From NCBI RefSeq assembly GCF_000520955.1, contig NZ_JACC01000001.1, positions 124,001-188,000 of the forward strand: a stretch of 64,000 nt of DNA, in the 5' to 3' direction. Below the pieces are notes generated by a model, which was not told where the DNA came from, did not search any database, and saw only the letters and a list, made by a program, of their open reading frames with translations. This document shows positions 48,234-57,182 of this stretch, piece after piece; position 1 is the first letter of the stretch, and each line of letters opens with the position of its first letter. The position numbers and the translations under genes are program-made. The DNA comes from Aquimarina pacifica. Lineage in GTDB: Bacteria > Bacteroidota > Bacteroidia > Flavobacteriales > Flavobacteriaceae.

Positions 48234-48995
48234 ATGAGTTTAGAGAAAAAAGTTGCCGTAGTAACAGGAGCCACTGGTGGTATTGGTTTTGCAGTTGCAA
48301 AAAGATTAGGTCAAGATGGATATACTGTTATCTTAAACGGTATAGAGGACGATAAAGGAGCCGAAAGAGTAAAAGAACTTACTGATGCTGGTATTACAGC
48401 TGAGTATTATGGTTTTGATGTTACTAACGAAGAGGCAGTAACTTCAAACATCAATGCGATCGGAGAAAAATATGGTAAAATTGATGTACTAGTAAATAAT
48501 GCTGGTGGATTAGGTGGAAGATCAAGATTTGAAGAAATGACAACAGAATTTTATAGATCTGTAATGGCATTAAATCTTGACTCAACATTTTTCGCTTCAA
48601 GAGCTGCTATTCCATTCCTTAAAAAAGGAGAAAGCGCTTCTATTATTAACTATACGTCTAATGCAGGATGGACTGCAGGAGGACCAGGTGCCGGAATATA
48701 CGGAACCTCTAAAGCAGCTGTTCACGCAATAACTAGAGGATTAGCAAAAGACTTAGCTGAATATGGTATTAGAGTAAATGCAGTATCACCTGGTACAATT
48801 GATACTCCTTTCCATGCACAAATTAAATCAACGAAGCCAGAAGTTTTTGCTTCATGGAAAAATAACATCTTATTAGGAAGATTAGGTCAACCAGAAGATG
48901 TAGCCTCTGTTGTTTCTTTCTTAGCGAGTAATGATGCTGCTTTTATGACAGCTGAAACGATCCAAATTGGAGGAGGACAAGCTTTAGGAATTTAA
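48234..48995 (+). CDS. SDR reductase, probable DEH reductase
   Basis: 253 residues. Classical SDR: nucleotide loop VVTGATGGIGFAVA, NNAG region (VNNAGGLGG), and catalytic Ser/Tyr/Lys in INYTSN and GIYGTSKAAVH. By position between a uronate transporter and KDG kinase it most likely reduces 4-deoxy-L-erythro-5-hexoseulose uronate (DEH) to 2-keto-3-deoxygluconate, as known for related flavobacterial alginate loci. The cofactor preference is not readable with confidence. Confidence 0.88.
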   Translation: MSLEKKVAVVTGATGGIGFAVAKRLGQDGYTVILNGIEDDKGAERVKELTDAGITAEYYGFDVTNEEAVTSNINAIGEKYGKIDVLVNNAGGLGGRSRFEEMTTEFYRSVMALNLDSTFFASRAAIPFLKKGESASIINYTSNAGWTAGGPGAGIYGTSKAAVHAITRGLAKDLAEYGIRVNAVSPGTIDTPFHAQIKSTKPEVFASWKNNILLGRLGQPEDVASVVSFLASNDAAFMTAETIQIGGGQALGI

Positions 48996-49088
48996 ATAAT
49001 GGCTTTTAACAAATGAACAACCAACTAATCAGTATATCTTAATAGTGGTTTACATTTAGTTAATATCAAAGTATATATTATCAAATAG

Positions 49089-49156
49089 ATTTCTAAATGT
49101 CATATTGTGTTCGTCATTACATTTTGTAACAGAACAACAATATGGCATTTAGATAT
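49089..49156 (+). other. Long imperfect hairpin between SDR and kdgK
   Basis: TCTAAATGTCATATTG then TGTTC pairs with GAACAACAATATGGCATTTAGA across a ~20-nt loop, about 20 paired bases. It may act as an intercistronic attenuator/terminator or an mRNA stabiliser, because the kinase lies in the same operon direction 46 nt later. Confidence 0.5.
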
Positions 49157-49201
49157 TTATTCTGAATACATATCAAAAATTACAGTATAATAAAATAAAT
49201 A

Positions 49202-50242
49202 ATGAAAAAAGTAGTAACTTTTGGAGAAATCATGTTGCGATTAGCTCCACAGGGATTTTTAAGATTTTCTCAAGCAAATTCATTTGATGCTATCTATGGT
49301 GGTGGAGAATCCAATGTTGCAGTTTCTTTAGCTAACTACGGAGTTCCAGTAGACTTTGTTACAAGATTGCCAAAAAATGACATTGGTGAATGTGCCATGA
49401 TGGAAATGCGCAAAAGAGGCGTAGGTGTTGATAAAATAATTTATGGTGGAGATCGCTTAGGAATTTATTTCTTAGAGACTGGTGCTGTATCTAGAGGTAG
49501 TAAAGTGGTCTATGACAGAGCGCATTCTGCAATTGCAGAAATTGAGCCTGGTATGATCAATTGGAAAGAAGTATTTCAAGATGTTGAATGGTTTCATTGG
49601 ACGGGTATTACTCCTGCAATCTCTCAAGGAGCAGCAGATGCTTGTCTTGAAGCTGTAAAAGCTGCAAGTGAGCTGGGTGTTACTATTTCTACTGACCTAA
49701 ACTACCGTGCTAAATTATGGAAGTATGGTGGAGATCGTGAAGCAATTATGACCGAATTGACATCATACTGTGATGTTATTTTAGGAAATGAAGAAGATGC
49801 TGAGAAACATTTTGGTATCAAACCAGAAGGTCTTGATATTACTACACAAGGACATGATGTAAAGGCAGAAGCTTTTTTATCTGTGTGTAAGCAAATGATG
49901 GAAAAATTTCCAAGAGCTAAAAAAGTTATTACCACATTAAGAGGTTCTATTTCTGCTTCTCATAACACATGGGCAGGAGTTTTATTTGATGGTAAGAAAA
50001 TGTACGAAACACGTCAATATCAAATTACGGATATCGTAGATAGAGTTGGTGGTGGTGATTCATTTATGGGTGGACTAATCTACGGATTATTAAAATACCC
50101 AGAAGATGATCAAAATGCATTAGACTTTGCTGTTGCTGCTTCTTGCTTAAAGCATACTATCAAAGGAGATGCTAACCTTGTTACTGTTTCTGAAGTAGAG
50201 AAATTAATGGGTGGAGATGCATCTGGTAGAGTTGCCAGATAA
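49202..50242 (+). CDS. kdgK: 2-keto-3-deoxygluconate kinase
   Basis: 346 residues. PfkB family: N-terminal VTFGEIMLRLAPQGFLRFSQANSFDAIYGGGESNVAVSLA and C-terminal DRVGGGDSFMGGLI with catalytic base Asp286. It phosphorylates KDG from the SDR to KDPG, which the next gene product cleaves. It is separated from the aldolase by an 80-nt gap with a hairpin. Confidence 0.93.
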   Translation: MKKVVTFGEIMLRLAPQGFLRFSQANSFDAIYGGGESNVAVSLANYGVPVDFVTRLPKNDIGECAMMEMRKRGVGVDKIIYGGDRLGIYFLETGAVSRGSKVVYDRAHSAIAEIEPGMINWKEVFQDVEWFHWTGITPAISQGAADACLEAVKAASELGVTISTDLNYRAKLWKYGGDREAIMTELTSYCDVILGNEEDAEKHFGIKPEGLDITTQGHDVKAEAFLSVCKQMMEKFPRAKKVITTLRGSISASHNTWAGVLFDGKKMYETRQYQITDIVDRVGGGDSFMGGLIYGLLKYPEDDQNALDFAVAASCLKHTIKGDANLVTVSEVEKLMGGDASGRVAR

Positions 50243-50258
50243 TAATATAATAGTATTT

Positions 50259-50305
50259 AAAAAATTAAGATGTTAGACATGCATAGTTTAGCATCTTAAT
50301 TTTAA
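50259..50305 (+). other. Hairpin between kdgK and the aldolase gene
   Basis: AAAATTAAGATG-TTA pairs with TAGCATCTTAATTTT (about 14 bp) around a short loop. It is weakly terminator-like (few T after it), so a processing or attenuating role is possible. Confidence 0.5.
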
Positions 50306-50322
50306 AAAAACAAATCAATACA

Positions 50323-50991
50323 ATGGCACAGTTTTCAAGAATTGAAGTTGCTACAGCTATGAAAGAAACAGGAATGATTCCTTTGTTTTATCATAGTGAC
50401 ATAGAATTAAGTAAAAAAGTATTAAAAGCCTGTTATGATGGTGGTGCTCGTTTGATGGAGTTCACAGCTCGTGGAGATTTTGCTCATGAAATTTTTGGTG
50501 AACTTACCAAATATGCAATCGCAGAATTACCAGGAATGATTATGGGTGTTGGATCAGTAACAGACGCTGCTGCTGCGTCTCTATACATGGCATTAGGCGC
50601 TAACTTTATCGTTACTCCTGTACTAAGAGAAGATATTGCTATCGTTTGTAATAGAAGAAAAGTATTGTGGTCTCCTGGTTGCGGTACATTAACAGAAATA
50701 GCAAGAGCAGAAGAATTAGGCTGCGAAATCGTTAAATTATTCCCTGGAGACATCTATGGACCTAATTTTGTAAAAGGAATTAAAGGGCCTTGTAAATGGA
50801 CAAGCATTATGCCTACAGGTGGTGTTGCACCAACTAAGGAAAACTTATCTGCATGGTTTGATGCAGGAGTAACTTGTGTAGGAATGGGATCCAAATTAAT
50901 TTCTAAAGAAATTATAGCAAATAAAGATTACGCAAAACTTGAGCAAGATGTAAAAAATGCATTAGCAATAGTTAATGAGGTTAGAAAATAA
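50323..50991 (+). CDS. eda: KDPG aldolase (2-keto-3-deoxy-6-phosphogluconate aldolase)
   Basis: 222 residues. TIM-barrel class I aldolase: Glu46 in LMEFTARGD and Schiff-base Lys138 in CEIVKLFPGDIYGP; also TPVLREDIAIVCNRRKVLWSPGCGT and MPTGGVAPT. It splits KDPG into pyruvate and glyceraldehyde-3-phosphate, ending the alginate route. A terminator follows at 51046. Confidence 0.94.
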   Translation: MAQFSRIEVATAMKETGMIPLFYHSDIELSKKVLKACYDGGARLMEFTARGDFAHEIFGELTKYAIAELPGMIMGVGSVTDAAAASLYMALGANFIVTPVLREDIAIVCNRRKVLWSPGCGTLTEIARAEELGCEIVKLFPGDIYGPNFVKGIKGPCKWTSIMPTGGVAPTKENLSAWFDAGVTCVGMGSKLISKEIIANKDYAKLEQDVKNALAIVNEVRK

Positions 50992-51045
50992 TTTATTGAT
51001 TTTCTAATAATTACCCATTATAAGTCATTGAAGACTGTATAGTAA

Positions 51046-51100
51046 AATACCAATTAAGATTTTATCCTTCTGATAAAAAACTTAACTGGTATTTTTTTTT
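51046..51100 (+). terminator. Terminator of the alginate operon
   Basis: AATACCAATTAAG and ATTTTATC pair with GATAAAA and CTTAACTGGTATT, followed by nine T. It closes the gntR-to-aldolase region. Confidence 0.8.
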
Positions 51101-51511
51101 ATCCATTTTTTCGTATTATCAGATATATCCACTAATTTATATTATAAAATTGCATTCATAAAACTAGGTGATTTCTACAATAAAAAACACCTAATAAAGA
51201 ACTCAATTATTAGCTTTCTAAATACAACCCAATCAACAAAAACACAATCTAGATTTAACTTTTTTTTAGGAAATAACACTTTTTAGCCTTAAAAAAAATC
51301 GAATGCATAAAACTGCTATCGCAGGAGTAAAAAAACAACACGTTTTGATCTAAAACCCTTATATTAGACGATCGTAAACATCACTAATTTTTTAAGTCCA
51401 CAATGTGTATTAGAACTTTATGATGTAAGTATTTAAAGACCGAAAAATATATTGATTTTTTTAAATAACATCTTATTCTTAATAAGATAGCACTCATTAT
51501 ATTTTTTTTGA

Positions 51512-51520
51512 ACTAGTTGG
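51512..51520 (+). promoter_or_regulatory. ACTAGTTGG motif upstream of the second kdgK
   Basis: Nine bases that recur as an exact inverted copy (52611-52619) upstream of the secreted lyase gene. They contain the TTGG half-site of the gntR operators. A shared-regulator site is a hypothesis. Confidence 0.3.
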
Positions 51521-51551
51521 ATTAAACAATACTATTACTAAAGTATATAAC

Positions 51552-52556
51552 ATGAATAAAGTAGTAACTTTTGGAGAAATCTTAATGCGTGTTACTCCAT
51601 TGGGAAATAAAAAATTAAGACAATCCAATCAGCTAGAATATTACTTTGGTGGAACAGAAGCCAATGTGGCTATTTCTTTATCTCAATTTGGAAATAAAAC
51701 AAAATATGTTACTGCGGTATCAGATGATTTTATAGGTAGAGCCGTAAAAAGTTACCTCAGACAATTAGAAGTGGGCACGTCAAATATTATTTCTTTAAAT
51801 CACCCTCTAGGAATATATTTTTTAGAAGTTGGTGCTGTAATGCGATCGAGTACTATATCCTACAATAGAGCGCACTCTGCCTTTTGTCATATAGAACCTT
51901 CTATGGTCGATTGGGAGGCCATACTAGAGGACTGTAACTGGTTTCATTGGACTGGTATCACTCCTGCCCTAACAGAGAATGCATATCAAACCCTTAAAGA
52001 AGGTCTAAAATTAGCAAGGCAAAAAGGAATTCCGGTATCTGCAGATCCAGCGTATAGAAAAGATCTTTGGAACTATGGACGGGACGCTAAGGATGTGCTT
52101 AAAGAATTAATTGAATATTCTGATATCTTTATAGGAGGGCCTAATGAAATTAATGAATTATTGGGCACGACATATTCATACAGCAATGAAGACTTTACTG
52201 ATGCCAGTAAACTGCTAATAAACACATTCCCTAACATTAAAAAAATAGCAGATAAAACCCGAAAATCATTAAATGCTAATTGGCATAAAATCATATCAAG
52301 AATGTGGAACGGAAAAGAACTTCTTGAAACCAGAGAGTTAGAAATAACACATATAGTCGATAGGATCGGTACAGGAGATGCATATGCTGCGGGGTTAATT
52401 CATGGATTATTACACTTCGATGACCTTAAAGCAATGGAGTTTGCAAATGCCTCTTGTGCAGTAAAACACACTATAGAAGGAGATGCTAATCTAGTTACGG
52501 AGAAAGAAATTCTTCATATTATCGAAGGTAATACAAGCGGAAGAATCATCAGATAA
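51552..52556 (+). CDS. Second KdgK-like sugar kinase (PfkB family)
   Basis: 334 residues, clearly paralogous to the kinase at 49202 (same N-terminal VTFGEIL and HSA..HIEP, WFHWTGITPAL blocks), with DRIGTGDAYAAGLI and catalytic base Asp276. Differences are spread over the whole length, including a KIADKTRKSLNANWHK segment where the first kinase has VITTLRGSISASHNTW, so the substrate may differ (another 2-keto-3-deoxy-sugar acid or uronate). Independent transcription unit after a terminator; the next gene is a secreted lyase-like protein. Confidence 0.88.
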   Translation: MNKVVTFGEILMRVTPLGNKKLRQSNQLEYYFGGTEANVAISLSQFGNKTKYVTAVSDDFIGRAVKSYLRQLEVGTSNIISLNHPLGIYFLEVGAVMRSSTISYNRAHSAFCHIEPSMVDWEAILEDCNWFHWTGITPALTENAYQTLKEGLKLARQKGIPVSADPAYRKDLWNYGRDAKDVLKELIEYSDIFIGGPNEINELLGTTYSYSNEDFTDASKLLINTFPNIKKIADKTRKSLNANWHKIISRMWNGKELLETRELEITHIVDRIGTGDAYAAGLIHGLLHFDDLKAMEFANASCAVKHTIEGDANLVTEKEILHIIEGNTSGRIIR

Positions 52557-52610
52557 TCTCATTAACCACAAAAACAGTATGAGTTCGTTTATTTAAAAAC
52601 ACATATTTGA

Positions 52611-52619
52611 CCAACTAGT
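52611..52619 (-). promoter_or_regulatory. CCAACTAGT motif upstream of the lyase-like gene
   Basis: Exact inverse of the ACTAGTTGG motif at 51512, 45 nt before the start codon. The extended form TTGACCAA resembles the second gntR operator half. Confidence 0.3.
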
Positions 52620-52664
52620 AAATTCTTAAGCCTGTTTATACAATATATATATTTTTAATTTGAA

Positions 52665-53522
52665 ATGATTTTTATAAAAATGAAGGACCACTTTTTAATT
52701 AAAATAGATACCCAATTACTGGTTTTCTTACTTCTTTTTAGTACGTATATAGAGGCACAAGTAATATTAAGCGCAGATGGACCTGGTGATACTTATGAGT
52801 TAATATCCGGAGCCCTTGCGCCTGGATACAAACCAATAGAAGCGCCAGGAATCAAAAGAAAAAGTTGTGATAATCATTCTATTTTCGGAGACCATATCTC
52901 TGAAGTGTTCGATGAAGAACTTAATAAAAATGTATTCAAGTTTGTTATTCATCTTAATGATGATAATGACCGTTGTAAAAAATTTGATAGACAACGTAAC
53001 GAGATAAAAGCTTACAAAGCCTCTCCTGACTCTCTTAAAGCCACCTTAGGAGAAACTGTCGAATATTCATGGAAGTTCAAACTAGATGAGAATTTTCAGG
53101 CCTCTAAGCGATTTACACATTTGCATCAACTCAAATGTGTTGGCGGCATTATAAAAAAACCTATTATCACATTGACGGCAAGAAGAGGAGATCCTGACAA
53201 ATTAGAACTATGTCATTTTTCTGGCACAGAAACATCAAAATTAGCTACTGTAAAACTAAATCTATTTAGAGGCAAATGGGTAGAAGTAAAAGAGACTATT
53301 ACTTTTCTTGATGGAAATAAAGGTAAATACCATATTCGAATTATTGACACAAAAACAAAAAAAGAAATTCTCGACTATTCTAACAACTATATTAGGATGT
53401 GGGCTACTGAAGCCATTTTTATAAGACCAAAGTGGGGAATTTATAGAAGTCTGAAAAGATCGGATCAATTGCGAGATGAAAACGTTCTTTTTGCAGATTT
53501 TAGAATAGAAGAAAAGAAGTAA
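52665..53522 (+). CDS. Secreted polysaccharide lyase-like protein (jelly-roll, heparin-lyase-I/glucuronan-lyase type)
   Basis: 285 residues. A signal peptide (~30 residues, ends IEAQ) is followed by a beta-jelly-roll. Family-like landmarks: DRQRNEIKAY, EYSWKFKLDENF, FTHLHQLKCVGG with KPIITLTARRG, and RPKWGIYRSL near the C-terminus, typical of the PF14099-type lyases (PL13/PL20-like). The name is from pattern recognition only; the substrate is uncertain (a uronic-acid polysaccharide is likely). An in-frame Met 15 nt downstream is an alternative start. The 3' end faces the convergent esterase gene. Confidence 0.7.
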   Translation: MIFIKMKDHFLIKIDTQLLVFLLLFSTYIEAQVILSADGPGDTYELISGALAPGYKPIEAPGIKRKSCDNHSIFGDHISEVFDEELNKNVFKFVIHLNDDNDRCKKFDRQRNEIKAYKASPDSLKATLGETVEYSWKFKLDENFQASKRFTHLHQLKCVGGIIKKPIITLTARRGDPDKLELCHFSGTETSKLATVKLNLFRGKWVEVKETITFLDGNKGKYHIRIIDTKTKKEILDYSNNYIRMWATEAIFIRPKWGIYRSLKRSDQLRDENVLFADFRIEEKK

Positions 53523-53553
53523 TTAATTGTTACTACTAGTCATTTCTATTTTT

Positions 53554-54960
53554 TCACCAATCATCTGTTCGAAAAGAAGACGCAGGTAATCCTGCTGTAT
53601 TAAACAATGTGCCTGTAATACAATTACCAAATGCATACCTTACAGCAACTGGTTTCTCTACAGCATCACTCCAAACACTTACTGTTTTATCCTCATTAAT
53701 GATAGCTTCTGCTGGATAAAATACTTTATTTGCTCCGGCAACCTCAAAACCTGTAAGTTGCCTATCAAAAGCGTATAAACCATACTTCGCATAATCAAAA
53801 AACAGTTTAATTTTAGCATCCTCTGTATTTTCCATTTTTTCATAGACAGGCCCACTGTAGGATATCCCCGAAATACTATAATCCTTGGATAATGCCCAAT
53901 ATGCCAATCGATCACCAATTGCTTTTTTCTCTTTTGGATGCACTGAGTTACAATCACCAATATCTAAGGTAACCACCATACCGGTATTTGGTACTTCTAG
54001 CATGGTATGCATTTGAGCTTCACGAAGAAAAGCAGCATTTGTTTTTTTTCTGTATTCATAAGGGGCGATCTGTACAAAATAGAACGGAAAATCTCCCTGA
54101 CTCCAATTCTGTCGCCATGAATTTATCATAGCAGGAAACATTTTTTTATACTCCTTTGGTTTTGATCTATTTGACTCTCCCTGATACCAAAGAACCCCTT
54201 TCATTGTATACCCAATTATTGGGGCTATCATTCCGTTAAAAACTAATGTAGGGGATTGTCTCTTTTTCTTAATTTCTTCCGGAATATGATCAGGAATGGT
54301 AAGAAAATCAAATTGTGAAACCGTTTCTTCATCCATCCAAGCCTGGATTTTAGAGCCTCCCCAAGATGAATGTATAATACCTATAGGAACATCTAAAACC
54401 GCATTCATTTTTTTTGCAAAAAAATAAGCCACGGCACTAAAATTTCTGGTTTCGGATGGTTTTGATACTGCCCAATACCCGTTAACATCTGTAAGAGGCG
54501 TTAAGCTCGCATTACGTTCAACATTAAACAAGCGAATAGATGAATTAGTAGAATTAAGAATTTCTTCATTACTATTTTGTATTGGTTGATTAGAATAGCC
54601 TCGTACAGGCATATTCATATTAGATTGACCTGAACAAAACCACACCTCACCTATCAAAACATTCTTGAATTGTATTTTTTTGGTTCCTGTAATTGTTAAA
54701 AAATAAGGTCCTCCAGCTTCTGGTGTCTCAATTTTCAACTTCCATTTCCCTTCATTATCCGTTTTTGTACTAGCATCTTTTCCCCAACTTCCTATAACTA
54801 CAATCGAAGTGTTTGGCTCATCATTTCCCCAAATAGCAACCTTATCCTTTTGCTGTAATACCATATTATCACCAAAAAAAGAAGGTAATCTGAGCTGACA
54901 AAAAAGTACTTCAGAAAAACACAGAAAAACAAGAACTATTACTCTTTTGTATAGATGCAT
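53554..54960 (-). CDS. SGNH-type O-acetylesterase (sialate O-acetylesterase family)
   Basis: 468 residues. Signal peptide (~22 residues), N-terminal beta domain (~25-100), then SGNH blocks: nucleophile FCSGQSNMNMPV, IHSSWGGSKIQAWM, GVLWYQGESN and the Asp-His block TLDIGDCNSVHPKEK. Family members deacetylate sugars. With the lyase opposite, acetylated polysaccharide is a plausible substrate, not necessarily sialic acid. Convergent with the lyase gene (31 nt gap). Confidence 0.88.
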   Translation of the reverse strand: MHLYKRVIVLVFLCFSEVLFCQLRLPSFFGDNMVLQQKDKVAIWGNDEPNTSIVVIGSWGKDASTKTDNEGKWKLKIETPEAGGPYFLTITGTKKIQFKNVLIGEVWFCSGQSNMNMPVRGYSNQPIQNSNEEILNSTNSSIRLFNVERNASLTPLTDVNGYWAVSKPSETRNFSAVAYFFAKKMNAVLDVPIGIIHSSWGGSKIQAWMDEETVSQFDFLTIPDHIPEEIKKKRQSPTLVFNGMIAPIIGYTMKGVLWYQGESNRSKPKEYKKMFPAMINSWRQNWSQGDFPFYFVQIAPYEYRKKTNAAFLREAQMHTMLEVPNTGMVVTLDIGDCNSVHPKEKKAIGDRLAYWALSKDYSISGISYSGPVYEKMENTEDAKIKLFFDYAKYGLYAFDRQLTGFEVAGANKVFYPAEAIINEDKTVSVWSDAVEKPVAVRYAFGNCITGTLFNTAGLPASSFRTDDW

Positions 54961-55101
54961 ATATCCACTAACAATTAAACATTATTAACCAAAAATATCA
55001 AAGTTATCAAAGATGTTATCATAGTACTCAAAAAAATAAGAAAACTTTGTGAGATCTAGCACCTATATTATTTTGAACTTGCCCGAATTTATCTAAAACG
55101 A

Positions 55102-55130
55102 AAAAAGACTTCTCAAAAATTGAGAAGTCC
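55102..55130 (-). terminator. Terminator after the beta-barrel protein gene
   Basis: On the minus strand GACTTCTCAA pairs with TTGAGAAGTC, followed by six T. It lies about 75 nt after the stop at 55205. Confidence 0.8.
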
Positions 55131-55204
55131 TTCTTTATTATTGCTTAACGCTTTATAAAATAGGGATTAAGCTTTCTTAAGACCTATTTCTTTGCGTATA
55201 TAGT

Positions 55205-55741
55205 TTATCCTCCAAAAGAAAATAAAAGACCTAAGTTTATTGTAATATCTCCTACAGACCCATCACCTACTTTACCAGCACTTAGATAAGCTACATTCAT
55301 ATTAAGTACTCCGTACTTAAATCCTAATGCTGGGCGAATAGCAAAATTAGAAGTACTTGCACCTCCATCAATTTCTGTATCACCAATTTCTATTGCTCCT
55401 ATACTTGCCAAACCTAAACCTAGACTACCATAAGGTCTAAAACCATCTTCTGTAAAATAGTAACGACCATTTAGCATATAACTACCAACAGCAACGTTTC
55501 CGTAAGACAATCCGTCTACATCTGCGCCTACTAGGAAATCACCTTGATACAAGATAGAAACGTCAATACTTTCAGTTACGGCATACCCTAATTCAAAATG
55601 AGCAGAAATACCACCATCTACAATATCAGAAATATCTCCAGAAGGTAAAGCATAACCAACTCCTAAACCTAATCTAACTTGTGCATTGGTAGCATTAATA
55701 CCTAACAAAGCAACTGCGGCAATAAGTAAAAATTTTTTCAT
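55205..55741 (-). CDS. Small outer-membrane beta-barrel protein
   Basis: 178 residues. Signal peptide MKKFLLIAAVALLGINATNAQ and eight amphipathic strands with Gly/Tyr-rich turns (LGLGVGYALPSGD, HFELGYAVTESIDVSILYQG, YMLNGRYYFTEDGFRPYGSLGLGLASIG), ending INLGLLFSFGG, a typical OmpA/porin-family barrel with C-terminal aromatic residue. The substrate or role is unknown. Monocistronic with its own terminator. Confidence 0.85.
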   Translation of the reverse strand: MKKFLLIAAVALLGINATNAQVRLGLGVGYALPSGDISDIVDGGISAHFELGYAVTESIDVSILYQGDFLVGADVDGLSYGNVAVGSYMLNGRYYFTEDGFRPYGSLGLGLASIGAIEIGDTEIDGGASTSNFAIRPALGFKYGVLNMNVAYLSAGKVGDGSVGDITINLGLLFSFGG

Positions 55742-55904
55742 AATATTTGTTTAATTTATCGTTTAACTGTGCGAATATATCGATAAAAAACACAATTAGA
55801 CGTTTTTTTTAAACAAAATTTATGCTTTAAGCAATAAAAGACTGGCTCACAGGTTTTTACACAATGACAAAAAAACAGGTGTTTTATTGAATTTATCTCA
55901 TTTT

Positions 55905-57173
55905 TTAGACCAAAAATTGAAAAAGATCCGGTTTGTCATTCAAGTAGTCTCCAAAAAAATTATGTTCTTTCATTCTATATATTAAAGGTTTTAAGTCATT
56001 TTTATCCTTTAATTCTATACCAACAACCGCTGGTCCATTTTCTCTACTTGATTTTTTAGAATATTCAAAATGAGTGATATCATCATTAGGCCCCAAAATC
56101 TCTCCCACAAATTGTTTTAGTGCTCCTGCCCTTTGAGGAAAACGAACAATAAAATAATGCTTTAAATCTGCATATAGTAAAGCTCTTTCTTTAATTTCGG
56201 CTGTTCGAGTGATATCATTATTACTACCACTCACAACACATACTACATTTTTACCTTTAATTTTGTCTTTATAAAATTCTAAAGCCGCTAGCGTAAGTGC
56301 ACCCGCCGGCTCTACTACAATAGCATCCTTATTATATAAATCTAGTATTTCTTGACAGACCAACCCTTCGGGTACAGCCAATACATCAGAAATATAATCT
56401 TTACAAATATTAAAATTTAAATCTCCCACCTTCTGAACAGCTGCTCCATCTATAAACTTATCAATATTAAAAATCTTTGTATTCTTATTATTCTTTATAG
56501 AGGTAAGCATAGAAGGTGCTCCTTCTGGCTCTACACCAATAATTTTTGTGGTAGGTGACAATGCTTTTATCGCACCACACAGACCTGAGGCTAATCCACC
56601 TCCGCCAATAGCTACAAAGATATAATCTATAGGACTGTCACATGATTGCTCAACAATCTCTAATCCAATTGTTCCTTGACCCTCAATTGTTTTAGGATCA
56701 TCAAAAGCATGAACAAAAGTTTTTCCCTCTGATTCAGACAATGCAACTGCTGCCCTAGAAGAGTCATCGTATGTATCACCTTCTAATACTATTTTGACAT
56801 AATCCCCACCAAACATCTGAGTTTGCTCTATCTTTTGTTTTGGTGTAACTGAGGGCATATAAATTGTCCCTTGAATTTTTAGATGTTTACATGCGAATGC
56901 AACACCCTGAGCATGATTACCGGCACTAGCACAAACAACACCTTTCTTTAATTCTTCCTTTGATAAAGAATTAATCTTATTATATGCACCTCTTATTTTA
57001 TAGGATCTAACTTGTTGCAAGTCTTCTCGTTTCAATAAAACAGATGCATCATATTTAGCTGAATATCTCAAGCTGCTCATCAAGGGTGTAACAATTGAAA
57101 TCCCTTTAATCACAGATGCTGCTTTTTGTATATCTTTTAGTTCTGGAAAATACGAAACTGGTGTAGCACTCAT
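55905..57173 (-). CDS. ilvA: Threonine dehydratase (biosynthetic)
   Basis: 422 residues. PLP-lysine in RSYKIRGAYNK (Lys59), Gly loop VAIGGGGLASGL. The C-terminal ~85 residues (HYFIVRFPQRAGALKQFV...) form one ACT-like regulatory domain, so it is the short biosynthetic form. It makes 2-oxobutanoate, the isoleucine precursor. Last gene of the branched-chain cluster, 9 nt after the methyltransferase gene. Confidence 0.93.
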   Translation of the reverse strand: MSATPVSYFPELKDIQKAASVIKGISIVTPLMSSLRYSAKYDASVLLKREDLQQVRSYKIRGAYNKINSLSKEELKKGVVCASAGNHAQGVAFACKHLKIQGTIYMPSVTPKQKIEQTQMFGGDYVKIVLEGDTYDDSSRAAVALSESEGKTFVHAFDDPKTIEGQGTIGLEIVEQSCDSPIDYIFVAIGGGGLASGLCGAIKALSPTTKIIGVEPEGAPSMLTSIKNNKNTKIFNIDKFIDGAAVQKVGDLNFNICKDYISDVLAVPEGLVCQEILDLYNKDAIVVEPAGALTLAALEFYKDKIKGKNVVCVVSGSNNDITRTAEIKERALLYADLKHYFIVRFPQRAGALKQFVGEILGPNDDITHFEYSKKSSRENGPAVVGIELKDKNDLKPLIYRMKEHNFFGDYLNDKPDLFQFLV

Positions 57174-57182
57174 AGTGTATAC

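Larger units (their letters stand above)
50992..51551 (+). other. Region upstream of the second kinase gene, holding a terminator
   Basis: Contains the aldolase terminator (51046-51100). The rest is AT-rich, with the motif ACTAGTTGG at 51512-51520 near the kinase start. No gene. Confidence 0.5.
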
